Shown piece by piece: positions 1-12,880 of a stretch of 64,000 nucleotides of DNA (positions are counted from its first letter, which is position 1; every line of letters starts with the position of its first letter). The position numbers were made by a program, and so were the translations under genes. Source of the stretch: Geosiphon pyriformis. Taxonomy: Eukaryota; Glomeromycota; Glomeromycetes; Archaeosporales; Geosiphonaceae. Below the pieces are notes generated by a model. It did not search any database, was not told the DNA's origin, and worked only from the letters and a program-made list of their open reading frames with translations. Location of the stretch: NCBI GenBank assembly GCA_016748015.1, contig JAAOMT010000028.1:62001-126000 (forward strand), read 5' to 3'.

Positions 1-1385
1 ATTAAATCATCCTATTGTCAATAATACCAAGTAAACATTCAGTTACTCGAGAGAACTTGATTGAAATTTGATAAAATTGAATATATAAGGAGAGTATCAA
101 GATTAGATAATCATGCAGCCAGCTTGAGGTTTCCATTATACCAAAAGTTTGTGGTCATAAAAGGAATTGCCCTTGATGAAAGTCATAATATATATCTAGT
201 TAAGTCCATTATTGAATTGGTTTCGATTCTTTTACATTAACACAACGCATATATCTCGGTAGAATAAAGATAAAATATCTTATTTCTCATAGCTTTTGAT
301 AAATACATTTTTTTCTTTTTTTTTGGGAATACACTATTAAAATCCTAGAACAAAGATTCTCAACACGGATTTGGGATTTTCACACGTACTATTAATATGA
401 TAAGTCTTTCCCTTATTAAAGATTAAATCAAGGAGGGATTTTTACATATAATTTATTCTTCTTGTTATTTATTAACTTATTTTCCATTTCTATTATATCT
501 GTAAACATTTCACTCAAATCAAAAAAATTTCAAAAACATTATTAATTACGATATTATTTGAAATATTACGTCAAAAATAATATTTAGGACTTTTAATGCA
601 ACATTGTGCGTCACTCAAAATTACATTGGCCACAATGATTCAGGTTTATCATCATAATCATCATCATCATCATTATCATAATTACTCAATTACCGAATCA
701 CTTGAAATGACCCACAAATCTCATTTATCCTCAAAACTCTAATAAAAACGATACTCACTTAGATTACTAAATATTTCTTTATTGGTTCGGTGTTTGCTTT
801 CACCTACCCTTGTTGGTGGGTATGAGGCTTACCAATTGGCATACGGAAGCACGCACGCACGCTTAATCCTTTTCGATTATTATTATTGAATATGATTCTT
901 GTTGTGTGTTTTGTAGTGTATATTTCCAGTCAACGAACCATCGAGTGAAACTTTTTTGTAAACTGCCTCGAGCTCGACTTATCCTCTTGGGGAGAAAGTC
1001 TTGTTCGGTGGTTACAAGAAGGCCACCTTATATTCCATTATCGTTCCGTAATTGTTTCGTCGATTTCGATCGTGAAACTAGGCTACTATGTGGCCGTGAC
1101 GGTTGGGAAAAACCATAAGGTGAACAAACACCGAAAAGATTAAACTATTAGCTTTTAACTGTATATAATATAATTATTTTTAAGAAAACATTCGTATCCT
1201 TTTTCTTTTTCTTTTTCTTTTTAATCTGGATATCTTGGATTGTTTTAAAAATTTTGTTAACTTTTATTTTTTCTCTTCTCCCTGAATTTTAATGAAAAAT
1301 AATTTTTTCTTTTCTGGTCCTTAAATATTCATTATTCCGATCGAAAGATTTTTCAAGTCACTTGTTAAGAGAACTATTGAGTGTG

Positions 1386-1387
<2 letters not shown>

Positions 1388-1430
<43 letters not shown>
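1388..1430. repeat. (TAA)n microsatellite
   Basis: An uninterrupted TAA trinucleotide run of about 14 units in non-coding DNA. No function is visible. Confidence 0.9.
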
Positions 1431-2565
1431 GGTTATTTTAGTTTCGAAAATTTTTATTATTCAATAATTATTTTCCTTACTATAATTGGAAATATAATAT
1501 CAATATAACTTTTTCCATTAAAAAGGAATTCTATTCTGTGTTTAATATAATTTGAATAAAAATGATGAAGATATCTAAAGCAATCGGTTAAAAATTTTTT
1601 TTTTTTTTCAAAAACCCAAAACTTTTTAATATGGTTTAGTAATGATTTTTAAAAATGTTTTTAGAATTTCCAAATCCAAATATTTAATTATGATTTTTAT
1701 ATTAAAAAATATCTAATTTTTTTCTGAATGCGGTTAAATATCCATTATCAAAGATATTCTTTATTAAAACTATACTTTTCATTCTATTTAATAATACGGT
1801 ATCTTACATGATACCGATTTTATTTTATTTTATTTTATTTTAATCACTTAGACGGTGAAAATATAATTAGAATTTTAAACAATTGTGAATAATCAAAAAG
1901 AAAAAATATTAGGGTTCAAAGAAAGATAAAGTTGGTAAATATGGTTTAAACTAGAATACTTAAAAAGTGTTTTGTTTTAAACGAAATCGATGCTGGTGTG
2001 CACATAATAATAATAATAATAATAATTTCTTTTCTATTAATAAAAGTTGATATAAAAATTTATTTTATTTTTATATTAGGCTTTTCTTTTCATCAGTTAT
2101 TTTTGGTTTTGAAGTAAAAAACTATATGAATTGAAGTAAAAAAAAACTATATTAATTGAAGTAAAAAAAAAAAACTATATGAAATTAAAGTGAAAACTTT
2201 CTATTCAAGTAAAAACTGTTTGGATCAATTCTAAATCTAATAATAATCAAAAGTAAAATTATTGCAACATTTCTTAAACAAAAGAAAGAAATTTATTTAA
2301 AACAGAGTAGATAACTTTTTTATCTTTAGTCAGCTTGACTTTATGAGAAGTATCTGAACTAGTCCTCTTATTATTATAATAACTTATTTTTTGTAATTCG
2401 TAAACTTGTTCTTTTTAAACTCGTGGTAAAAAAAATTATTGACTGCGCAATCTGTGATAAATAGTTCAAATCAAAAAGTTAACTCATATTTCTTCCCTAT
2501 CATTTTTATCACTTTTCTCATGAATCAATTTCAAATTTAAAGGAAACGTGCATATTTAGTGGAAA

Positions 2566-2589
2566 ATATATATATATATATATATATAT
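2566..2589. repeat. (TA)n microsatellite
   Basis: A perfect TA dinucleotide run of about 12 units inside AT-rich intergenic DNA. Confidence 0.9.
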
Positions 2590-2773
2590 TTATATTTAAC
2601 AGAATTAGGAACCAGTATCAAGTAGAAAACCGGTTGTAGAACATATGAAACTTGTATTATCAAATAATTAAACATGTTCAAAGGCTGTGAAGGGTAACGG
2701 GAGATAAACAGGTTTCGATCATTTAGCTTTAAAATCAGGCACCCTTAAAAATTCTAGTAAAGAATATTATAAA

Positions 2774-2876
2774 ACGCGTTCAAAACGTTCAAAAATTTAA
2801 AAAAATAGTTGTAACTGCGCATTTCTTAATTGATCAGATGCGACGCGTCCAAAAGAATTTGGAAATTTTGACGCGT
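2774..2876. promoter_or_regulatory. Cluster of three ACGCGT (MCB-like) motifs
   Basis: The palindrome ACGCGT occurs at 2774-2779, 2843-2848 and 2871-2876, within 103 bp and 310-420 bp upstream of the forkhead start codon. In ascomycete yeasts ACGCGT is the MluI cell-cycle box bound by MBF (Mbp1/Swi6) and drives G1/S transcription. Three GC-rich hexamers so close together are unexpected in such AT-rich DNA. I noticed only two other ACGCGT sites by eye, near 49.49 kb and 58.58 kb. Binding by an MBF-type factor is inference. Confidence 0.45.
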
Positions 2877-2885
2877 CTCTGAGGG

Positions 2886-3097
<212 letters not shown>

Positions 3098-3114
3098 CTG
3101 AATGGAAGATGTCC

Positions 3115-3125
3115 TATATAAATAA
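3115..3125 (+). promoter_or_regulatory. Probable TATA box of the forkhead gene
   Basis: TATATAAATAA lies 65-75 bp upstream of the ATG at 3190, just downstream of the poly-A tract. Position and sequence fit a TATA element, with transcription starting in the following 30-50 bp. Confidence 0.5.
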
Positions 3126-3189
3126 GAGCTTCTCACTATATTTCTCAAAAATTTTTGTCAAACTTTTTGGTTCTTGAAAAACTTTGAAC

Positions 3190-3721
3190 ATGACTTTAAC
3201 CTACGAAGATTTTGTCGATTATTTCAAATTGGAAGATAAAACCTTGACTTCTGACTTTACAATAAGCGAAATCATAAATATGAGTCTTAACATGGAAGAT
3301 TTTGTTGACTTTACTCAAATAGAAGAGGAAACCTCTTCTACCCAATCTCCCGTTATCCCTACAATACTACAACCTGAAATCTCTGCTCCCTCTCTTCACT
3401 CCTCTAAACATTTAATCGAACAAATAGACCAATCTTCTTATAATTTCCAACTTCAAAACAAATATGAACAACTAAAACGACAAATAAAAAAGGGGAAGGT
3501 TTGTACTCGCTAATAAACCTTTCCGAAGCAATTTTCCAAAATGACCAAATTTTAACCCGTAATAAAATATTAAACCAATCTTTTCTAATTTATTTAGATG
3601 AGGTCTCCTGTTCAAGAAACCCTTAATTCTTCATCAGATTCACTTCTTCCTTTACCTGAATCGAATAAGCATCTGCCTGCAACCTCAAAGAGAAAACCTT
3701 CTAAAAAAAGAGCACGGCCTG

Positions 3722-3767
<46 letters not shown>

Positions 3768-4767
3768 TGATGATGATGATGATGAACTTCTATTCGATGA
3801 ATTCCAGAATTCTGACCAAAAACCACCTTACTCCTACTCTAGTCTGATCGCTCAAGCCATCTTGAATGCCCCAAATAAGTTGCTCACATTGAACGAGATC
3901 TATAACTGGATCTCCTCAACATACTCATTTTATACACGAGATATTAAACCCGGTACTGGGTGGATGGTAAGTCCTAGCTCTATTAATTAAATTGATCGCG
4001 TTGAATAGATATAACCATTCTCAAATATAATAAAATTATTAATCATCAATCTTCTTTATTAGAACTCAATCCGTCATAACTTATCTTTAAACAAGGCATT
4101 TCTAAAAGTTCCTCGGCCTGATGATCATCGTGGGAAAGGATGCCTCTGGACTATCGCCGAACACGAACAAACGAGGATGGAAGTTAATTGCTTAAAGAAA
4201 CGAAGGGCAATCAAGAAATTAAAAGTCACCGTTGATTCCAGCGATTTGCCGATCTCAAATCAGCAAACGGTTGACTCTTCAATTCCTTCCTCGGAAACAC
4301 TAGCTCGATTGCCCCTTCCAAGTATTGAAATTCCTTCGATTTCTCTCGCTACCATCAAAACCCCCATACCATCCGCTTCGATTTCCGCAATTAGTCCTTC
4401 TTCACCATCTTCCCCCTCACCCTTGATGGCACCCGTAACCTTGAATCCGCTTTCTCAACCCAATTATGTATCTCCACAAGAGGTACTACTTGAGCCACTC
4501 GTTCCCGTCTGTAAAGTAAGATCAAAGAATGTTCGCTTTGGTGTTCGCCCTACCAAAATAAAAGGATTCCATCAACTATCCAAACAAATCTCTGAAGAGC
4601 ATTTCCCCCGCCCTCACCACACACTATTTTATACACTCCTCGCACCGGAATTTGCTGATCTCCCCGGGTTTTGCGAGTTGAGTTCAATTTCTTCCTTGTT
4701 CCTGGACGGCTCGACCGGTATGGATCGGTTCGAGTTTGTCCAGCAAGGAATATTTTATCAGTTTTAA
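3190..4767 (+). CDS. Forkhead (winged-helix) transcription factor, 3 exons, 460 aa
   Basis: Exons are 3190-3498, 3598-3966 and 4063-4767. Both introns (99 and 96 bp) are GT-AG and keep the frame. The start is the ATG at 3190; the in-frame TTG at 3184 is not needed. The forkhead domain spans about residues 178-262. It opens with [14 protein letters not shown] and contains the recognition-helix block [13 protein letters not shown] followed by KVPRPDD and GKGCLWTI, all diagnostic of the family. An intron splits the domain exactly before NSIRHN. The N-terminal region is acidic and contains two DFVD-type repeats. Upstream of the domain are basic [10 protein letters not shown] residues (a likely nuclear signal) and an Asn/Asp homopolymer run. 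The C-terminal part is Ser/Pro-rich, as in activation regions. Fungal forkhead proteins often control cell-cycle or developmental genes; which subfamily this belongs to I cannot say. Confidence 0.93.
3724..3783 (+). repeat. Coding (AAT)n-(GAT)n microsatellite
   Basis: An AAT run followed by a GAT run inside exon 2 of the forkhead gene encodes 14 Asn then about 6 Asp, just before the DNA-binding domain. Such runs are length-variable by slippage. Confidence 0.9.
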
Positions 4768-5560
4768 ATTCCTTGTTAACCTAGTCTTTCCTCTCTGTCA
4801 TAGAGATAGCAATAGAATTTAGAAAAAACAAAAAATGCACTTGATTTTTGAACTATTCTTCTTTTATAAAAAAAATAACATTTGAATAAATTGGTTTTAA
4901 AATTATAATACAACACATATGTAGTAATTTATATAAAAAAAATTTTAATAAAATTTTAAAATATTTGTTTTTAAAATAACATGGCAATTAAATTAAAATT
5001 TAATTGTGAAACATTTTTGCTGATTTTCTGGTTTTTTTGTATAAAAAATTTAAACTATGAAAACAACAAAATATGAATTATTTTTTGTTAGTTAATAATC
5101 TTTATTTTAATTTAAATAAAATTGCGAATATAATAAATAAATATTACATATTTTTTTTAATTAATATGATATAAGATTTTTTAATATTATACTAAAATTG
5201 TAATTTATTAAAATAATTTTTTACATGTTTTATTAATACATAATTTTAAATATTATCCATATATATATATATATAGATAATATTTTATAAAAAATATTTT
5301 CACATATAATTAATTATTTAAGTCAATTAAAACTACTTTTTTAATAATATTTAATTTAATATAAATGTTTTATTTTATAATTTTTTTTTAAATTTATAAT
5401 ATAAAATTTATTATTATTATTATTGAAATCTATGTTTTTTTTTGGTTTATTTTTTTTTCTAAAAAGTTTTTGTAAATGTTATAATAATTAAAACTAAAAT
5501 GTGTATTTAAGTTTTTTTTTAAATATAATATTTATAACAACAATATTAATAACATAAAAC
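4768..5560. other. Ultra AT-rich spacer between the forkhead gene and LINE-1
   Basis: No ORF or motif is supported. The DNA is almost entirely A and T with homopolymer runs. The distal part (about 5550-5626) resembles the leader of LINE-3 near 62.39-62.46 kb, with shared CTTATC/TCTAAAAATCTT-type stretches, so the LINE-1 5' untranslated region probably begins within this interval. Confidence 0.5.
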
Positions 5561-5626
5561 ACAAAAATTTGCAAACTTTTTTTTCTCTTATCTCCAAAAA
5601 TCTTCAAAAAGCACATTTTTTGTAAA

Positions 5627-7572
5627 ATGAAGTTTTTTTGTTTTTTAGTCTATATCAATATTTCTTTACCTAATAATAACTCATTTTTCATAGATATGAA
5701 GACTACTGTTAGTAACACTACATCTAAGAAGAAGGCTTCTAAGGGCACTTTTTATGGTCCTGTTGATGGTTCTTTTTCTCAGAAGAAAAAAGTTGTTTTT
5801 GGCAATGTCAAACACTCTGGTAATGAAAAAGATATATCCTTGAGCAGATCTGGATCTGATAATAGTGTTTATTCTGATGTAAAAAGTTTTTCTGGTGAGG
5901 ATGAGAATGTTAGCATGTTTGGTATAGATGGTGGGTCTCTTTTGGGCTCAACTGCTACTACACTCAAGGCGAAGTGAGTTAATACTGGTACTGGTTTTGG
6001 TTCTTCACTCAGCTTTTCCAACTTTCATATGGATGATGATGAAGTTGTGCTTTCTTTTCACTTGTCTATCTCTCTTGAAAAAAAGTGAATTAATCCAAAA
6101 GTCATCAAAACTCCTGTGGAAGTGTCAGTCAAAAAGTCATTTGCTTTGAATATTAATCTCTCAGCTGTAGAAGGGAAATCAGTGACGACAAAAACTCAGT
6201 TAATCAGAAAAATTTTTTCATTAATTAATGGTTTTGGGAGATCACTACTCCCTCAAAATTTGAGGGGATCATCAGATCAAAATTTACTTCTGAGAAAAAC
6301 ATGATTAAGGCTGCATCATTGGCCAGAGAAAAAGAGATTGATGTAAACAGCAATCTCAAGAAACAAGGAATTCATTCAGATCAGGCTGTGGTTATCAAAA
6401 AAATTCTCATAAACACACCTAAAGATATGATCATCACTGCATTAGCTGATTTTGGTGAAATTAAGTCAATCAAAATTCAATTTATTGGATTATGGCAGAA
6501 AGCTATAGTAGAATTTGCTGAATTAAATCAGATTAAACAATTGGCTGCTAAATGATTCTTCTTGATTGGTAAAGATTCAGTATGTGTAGCCATAGCTGTG
6601 AGTGATCGTGAGACTTGGGCATCAAGATATAAGTTCAGAGCATTGCTGTTTACTTTATCAGTAGGAACATCTGCTCATGATTTGGGCACTCTTTTGGATG
6701 GGACTGGTGGAAAAACCTGTGTCATTAATTGCTCAATAAATTCTGGCAACTGAGTATGCTGTACTGTAATTGGTTTTGATTCTAAGAAGAATTTAAAGTC
6801 TGCTTATCACACTGAGCTGATATTTGGTGGTATTAAATTATCATGGACTAGATTGAATTTGGTTTGTTGTGAAAAGTATGGGCATTTTAGTTATTCTGCT
6901 CTGGAGTGTAATGCACCAAATCTACCCATTTCTAAGCTTTCAAAATCTGTTAAAAGAGTTTTTTCAGAAGATTATCGTCTCCAGCTGGTGAAATTATATG
7001 CTAAGAATGGTGTTCCTATTTCTAAACCTACTGCTTTTGGTGGCAAATTTTGGGTGCAAGTGGTTTCACTTGCTTCTTCTTCTAGTAGCCCTTATTTTGA
7101 CTCTGGTTTTGGGTCTGGTCCTCCTCTTTCTGGTTCTTCAAGTATTAAGAGAAATGCGCCAGTTGTTCAAAATGAATTCTCAATCAATGATTGTCTAGCT
7201 TTACTGGAACATTCCTTGGAATTACTAGCTAATCAAGTATCAGATATTGTGCATAGATTAAATAGTGTAGAGCTGGTGCTCTTGGTGCTTACTACTCAAG
7301 TTGTACTTTCAGTTGCCCCTGTTTTTGCATTGGCATCACCAGATACTGATATGGTTTTAGATATCTCATAGTCATTTCTTCTTCCCTCTTCTTCAGTATT
7401 AAAAGACAAAGTGGTGAATTTGGGTCTGAGCAGTTCAAAAGTTTTTATTTCAAAAGTTGGCAGTTTGGAATCTAAAATAATGGCTCTTGAAGTTTCTATT
7501 GGCTCAATTTTAAGGAAGTTAGATCTGTTGTGCATAAATTTGGGTTCTTTGGTGCATCTTTTGCATCAATAA
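5627..7572 (+). pseudogene. LINE-1 ORF1, nucleic-acid-binding protein (broken)
   Basis: The reading frame starts at 5627 (or at the internal ATG at 5696), meets stops near 5977 and 6085, changes frame near 6235 and continues to a stop at 7570-7572. The middle (about 6390-6560) has an RRM-like arrangement, with VVIKKILINTP, then ALADFGEIKSIKIQF and a WQKAIVEF strand. The same block occurs in the LINE-2 ORF1. A degenerate zinc knuckle follows near 6870-6915 (CEKYGHFSYSALEC, second Cys and His displaced or replaced by Tyr). The C-terminal part is Ser- and Leu-rich and probably forms a coiled coil. The expected role is binding LINE RNA in the ribonucleoprotein; with its stops it cannot be made as one protein. 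Confidence 0.75.
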
Positions 7573-7613
7573 GTAAGCTCATTTGAAGAGTGGTTACATG
7601 CAATATTAGGAAT

Positions 7614-10600
7614 ATGACAAATTTAGTTAAACAGAAAGACATTGTTCGTTAGTATAAAGATTTGGGAAATTTGATTTTGATTGTTACTGAAACAAAATTA
7701 AGATCTGACATTAGGCCTTGGATCATAAATAAATTTGATGGACTTTGGGTTTTTACTTTTGGTTTGAATGTTGGGTTTTGTGGTGTTGGGGTCACCATAA
7801 TTATGAACAATTCTTTGGCTTGACATGTTTCGAAAGTAGATAAAATTTCTGGTCATTTGATTTCTGTGCATTTTCTGTTTAAGAACAAGCTTTCAGTTAT
7901 GATCTTGGGTCTGTATGCTGATGTATCTATTAGCACACAATTTAGTCAAGCTGCTGATATCAATTCTATGGTTTTCAAGATAATTAATTCTAGCTCTTTT
8001 GTGGTTTTGGGTGGTGACTTTAATGAAAATGGGTCTGGCAAAAGTATGAGTTTCAAGTTCTATTTGGGTTTGGGCCTGGTTAATACTTTTAATAGACACT
8101 CATTGGCCAAGACTTTTACCTGAAGCAATTCTAGAGATGTTAAGAAAGTGATTGATTTTATTTTAATGAGTATAAATTTGGCATCTGCTATGACATCACA
8201 TTTTGTCAATGGTGTGTCTGAGTTTTTTGATACAGATCATAAGTCAGTTCCCATTTTAATTGATTTGGGTGGACTGCTGGATACACATCTTATTAGCATT
8301 TATAAACAGACCAACCGAGACTGGTGGAAGTTCAAATTAAAGGATACAGATGATGTTCAATGGTTAAAATTTAAAGACTGCTCTTCTGCCAAGTTGTTGG
8401 CTAGGTCGGACATGTTTAAAGAAACAAAAAGCAATGGTAACTTGAATACAATGTGGAAAATATTGAAAGAGACTATAATACAGACTGTTAACACAGTTTT
8501 CTCTAAGATTTGGTATAATGAATATGACTGTTTAAGGAATAAACAATCTTTCAAATTTTTTAAATTAGAGCTGCTTGTTGTAAAAGTTGTAAAATGTTGG
8601 AATTCTGGTGATCTTCTGAATTTCAACCACCTTAGTAAGATCTAATTGGCTATTGATATAGTCAAAGCTTCTAAGGTTGATGGCATGGTTTTGAATAATG
8701 TGAATTTGATGAAATTGATTAAACATTTGTCAGTGATAAGAAAAAAATATTATAAGTCCAAGTATTGCAAGTCTAAGGTTGCTAAGAATACTGCTATAAG
8801 GAAGGCAATTGACTGTTATATGAAAAACTTCTGTTCTAACAAAGGAAAAATGATAAAGAGCATTCTGAAACGTCTATTTTACAAGGTGGTTTTGGATCAC
8901 TTGATAGTGGATAATAAGCTGGTAATTGAGCCTAATGAGGTAAAGCTCAAGGTTAATAAAATTATGGAAAAGTGAACAAGGAAATGATCAGTTCTTCCAA
9001 AAATACCTGATCTCTGGACTTGTCAATATATGCCTCTGAATTATGTGGATGATGATGCTTTCTCTGGTACAATGAATGAAATTGGTATGAAAAAATTGTC
9101 TCTGGTTGTAGATAATCTACCAAACAATAAAACAGCTGGATTATCAGGGATATCTAATAAACTTTGGAAGTGTTGTAGTGGAAAGGTTTTGGCCTGTCTT
9201 TTGAAATTGTTGAATTTGTGTTTGAGTATAGATACAGTTCCTGATCTGTGGAAAGAAGCATGGGTTTCAATGATTCTGAAACCTTATGAGTAGAATGGTA
9301 TTCTGACAAATACTAGACCTATCACATTAGTCGAAACAGCATATAAAATACTATCTAAGATTCTATCTGATCAGATATCTTTGGCTTGTAGCAAGTTTAA
9401 TGTTCTTTGTAGTAACAATTTTTTGGTGTTAAAAGATACTTTGACCCAGTCTCCTATTTTTGCTATTGGCTCAGTTGTTGAGAATGCTCTGGAAAAAAAC
9501 AGAGAGCTTTGGTTAGTGCTGTAGAATATGTGCAAAGCTTATAATTCAGTGGACTAGTATCATTTGTGAGCGAGCTTGTATCACATCAAAATGTGTAAAC
9601 ATTTTATCCAATTTTTCGGCAAAATTCATAGGGACCAGGTCAACAAGGTGATGACTGACTTTGGGCTTTCAGATGGTTATAGAGTACATAATGGGTTGGA
9701 TCAAAAGGAGGTCTTTTCTCTGCTGCTTTGGAGAATATTTTATGATCCACTTTTGTGTAAAATGAAAAGGCATGGGCATTTATGTAGATATAGGATTGAT
9801 TCTAAGTTCATAGCAAAGTCTGGCAGAATTGAGGCAAGTGGAGAAAAAACTTTCTTTTTGGCTGTAGGCACTTTTGTTGATGATATGATTTGGGTTGGAA
9901 GTAGTCAGGCATCTATGCAGTATATTTTGAACATTGCTAATAAATTTTTTGTGATCAATAACATCTCAATTAATAATGACAAAACAGTAACTATTCTTAT
10001 CAATCAGAAAGTTAAGGATGCTTTGCTATTAATTAATGGATCGCCAATTTTGATTGCTAAGAAGAGTAAGTTACACTGATATCTGGATATCTTTTTGTTA
10101 ACTGAAAGTTTCTCTAAGCTCAGTTTGGCTCAAGCCCATAAGGATGTCAGGTTTTTTTCTAATATAGTGTTAAGGAAAGCTATTATGGATAAACAATTCT
10201 GTTATTTGGTTTTAGCAGTTTTGCAACCCATTGTTGGCTATTATACACAGTCTAGTTTTGTTAAGTTAGATGTGTATTATAAGTGAGATATTATGATTAG
10301 AAAAGGTCTTAGAGCCAAAGCTGGTTTACCATGTGACTTTCTTAATGAGATCTTATACTATCCTTCTTTATATGGTTTGAAGCCCTTTAAACAAGTACAG
10401 TCTGAAGGAAAGTTGGCATTACTGATTTTATTTTCTAATGGACACAGCATTCTTGGACATTTATTTGATCACAGATTTTTGGATTTACAAGTTCTGAGAT
10501 GGTTTCCTTTAAATCCTTTGCAATTTTCTGTTAGGTTGTATGTTAGTCCTGTAAACAATTTTTTGGCAGAGGTGGTAAAGATTTTTTTAGAGAATGAATT

Positions 10601-12260
10601 ATTTTTAGCAAACAATCTACATTGTGTCTTTTGTGGGTCTGGTGATTTTCCAATGTTTGGCATTCTGGGTCAGTTTTTGTATTACAATTTCATTTTTTCT
10701 TTGAAGCATTTTGGTGTTGCTTTTAGTAACAGAATTTTTGACAAGAAAGGAAAGATAATGGACTGGAAAACATTTCAGCATTGGAAGCAATTAGACCCGA
10801 GAGGCCCTGTGCCTTACTGGTTTTCTTTAATGTCTGATTTTATGAACAATTCTATTTCTTTGGGGGTCAAAGCTGCTACTGCTACTAAGGAAAATGTGTT
10901 AAGTGTTTTGGATTCTGATAAGTTCTCTGAAGTTTGTGATAGTTTACTGGAGGTGTGGTTTAATTGTATTAAGATTTATACAGATGGGTCCTTGAGATGT
11001 GCTGGTTCTGTTGGAGTGGCAGGTGGAGTGACTACATACTTCTCAGCTGTGAATGCAGGCATTGAAGTTAAAGTTGCTGGACTTTTGTCCTCTACTTTAA
11101 TTGAACTGCAAGCTGTGGTGTTGGCTTTGAAGTGTGTTCCATCTTCATGCTCAGTGGTTTTATACTCAGATAGTTAATCTGTGATTGATCCCTGCATTTC
11201 CAAGACTTCTTTGACTACACCTGATTTCTGTAACCAATATTGGATCAAAAAATTGCAAATTGTTAATTTTTTTAGAGATAAGAATATTTCAATTGAGTGG
11301 GTGAAAATTAAAGAATATTTAAATGTATTGGGCAACATAGGAGCTGACATGCTGGCTAATAAGGCTACTTCCTCATCTCTTTCTTTGCCAGTTAAAATCT
11401 GGGAGAGATTTCTGGTTGCTGAGAAAACTGTCATATCTGGCAATGTTGGTCATTTTGCTCGGGACTTTTACCAGTTAATATGCTGTGCTCATTGGAAGGC
11501 TGGTCTGGGTTTTAATATAGTTCCGAATTTTATGATTAAAGAAATAGATTGGAATGCTACTGTGGCAATTTGGCATTCTGATTCACACATGCTTTCTGGA
11601 TTCACCAGTAGGAAGTCGGCCAATTTACACACATATTTAATAAAAGCTGTATATAAGTAGCTGCCAGTTGTGGTTAGAAAGAGGTTGTATGACTGAAGTT
11701 ATTCTGGTGTTTTGTGTTTGCTATGTGGTAAGGTGGAGTTCTCTGATCATGTTTTCGCTTGTTCTAGTGACTCTGGTTTTCACAAAGACATTTTGGTTGA
11801 AGCTGCTGATAAATGGATGTCAATATTTGATCTTTCAAGTTCATTTTCATCTGCTATTCTGCTCTTACTCTTATCATGTTCTTCAAATATAAGTCTTTAT
11901 ATGACAGTATGCAAGGGTTTTGTAATAAGAGATTAATATGCTGAAGCTGTTTCAGTTTTTAAGGGAAAAAAAAAAGCTATTTAGACCCTTGTGAAATATA
12001 TTAGATTTGTGATAGAGTTGCAGCACACTTGAATATGGACTATTAGGGCTAAGCATAAAGTGGAAATAGAAAAAACTGGCTTGATTGGAGATAATGGTGT
12101 GGTTTCTGGCTTGTCCAGCAGTATAGTTTCTATGTTGTCAGCTAGTATTATCTGTATGCTTGGTGTTATAGAATTTTTTGCTGTTAGATTTAGTAGGTGC
12201 AAATTGTGTTGTTTTTTCTTTGGTTTGGGTGGTGATGCTGTTGTTACCATAGGTGTGTAG
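7614..12260 (+). pseudogene. LINE-1 ORF2: endonuclease, reverse transcriptase, RNase H (broken by stops only)
   Basis: From the ATG at 7614 one frame runs to 12260, interrupted by about 18 in-frame stops. An exonuclease-endonuclease-phosphatase-like domain covers about 7640-8300, with TETKLR, a GGDFNE motif and a late DTDHKSVP block. Reverse transcriptase follows from about 9030, with NNKTAGLSGISNKLWK, a degraded second block, and the catalytic box FVDD at 9873-9884. RNase H lies at about 10975-11400 with IYTDGS, an ELQAV Glu and YSDS; the codon after the last reads TAA where Gln is expected. Near the end is CLLC...H...C (about 11712-11760), the C-terminal finger common in such LINEs. Catalytic residues are still readable, so inactivation may be fairly recent or mutational rather than erosive. 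Confidence 0.82.
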
Positions 12261-12390
12261 TGTTGCCTTGTCTGGTCCGAGTGGCTGGTCACATGTAGTT
12301 TGTGTGTGAGCTGTATTTAGTTGGTTTTATTTAGCTTGGTTCTATGTACTAGATAGCAGTTGGGCTTCACTCATAAAACTTGTAATAAAA

Positions 12391-12880
12391 AAAAAATTAA
12401 TAATTAAAAAAAAAATTGATTTTTTTAATATATAATTTAATTATTTAAATTAAAATTAATAAATTTATATTTATTTTTTTAAACCAAAAAAAAAGTTGAT
12501 ATTTTAATTTTATCAAAAATTTTTGGCAATTATTTATTTATTTATTTTTAACATATTTAAATTATTTATTTTTAACATATTTATATAATTAATTTTTAAT
12601 TATATTTTTATAATATTTAATATTTAATTTAAAATTAATTAAAATTTTTAAGTTAGCAATATATTTAATTTAAAATTTTAAAAAACTAATTTTTTAATTA
12701 TAAATTTAACTAAATCAAAAATATTTTATAATTTATATTTTAAAAAACCGAATTAAATTTATTAATAAAAGTATTAAAAAAACCAAAATAATATATTATT
12801 AAAAAAATAATAACTTTAATATAAAATATAAAATATATACTTAATAAAATAATAATAATAATAATAATAATTATTATTAT
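12391..12880. other. Ultra AT-rich junction between two opposed LINE 3' ends
   Basis: LINE-1 (+) and LINE-2 (-) meet tail to tail here. The interval is nearly pure A/T with a TAA/TTA inverted trinucleotide run at about 12848-12892, the probable 3' tail of LINE-2. No gene is visible. Confidence 0.5.

Larger units (their letters stand above)
1..2885. other. AT-rich intergenic region without a supported gene
   Basis: I find no convincing gene here. A 70-codon open stretch at 906-1118 lacks an ATG and resembles nothing I recognise. The region holds simple repeats: CAT/ATC runs near 650-680, a TAA run at 1388-1430, an AAT run near 2007-2026, a TA run at 2566-2589, and three tandem copies of a 22-29 bp unit (GAAGT, an A run, CTATAT) near 2113-2185. 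The last 110 bp contain three ACGCGT motifs and lead into a poly-A tract upstream of the forkhead gene, so the right end is probably promoter DNA. Confidence 0.6.
5560..12390 (+). mobile_element. LINE-1: near full-length, inactivated LINE-type retrotransposon
   Basis: The order is a nucleic-acid-binding ORF1, then ORF2 with endonuclease, reverse transcriptase, RNase H and a C-terminal CCHC-type finger, ending in an A-rich tail (about 12386-12415). There are no LTRs. ORF1 has one frame change near 6235 plus several stops. ORF2 stays in a single frame for 4.6 kb with about 18 TAA/TAG/TGA codons and no frameshift. This pattern fits transition mutations rather than ordinary indel decay. The exact 5' end and target-site duplications were not resolved. 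Two more copies of the family lie at 12.9-41.6 kb (minus strand, interrupted) and 62.2-64.0 kb. Confidence 0.85.

Noticed and set aside
906-1118. A 70-codon open stretch as a gene
   Set aside because: It begins at GTG, not ATG, has no recognisable domain, no intron context and lies in repeat-rich intergenic DNA.
7614-12260. Stop-codon reassignment to explain stops in retroelement frames
   Set aside because: TAA, TAG and TGA all occur inside the frames, and the host genes here use TAA, TAG and TGA as normal ends. Mutation is the simpler explanation.
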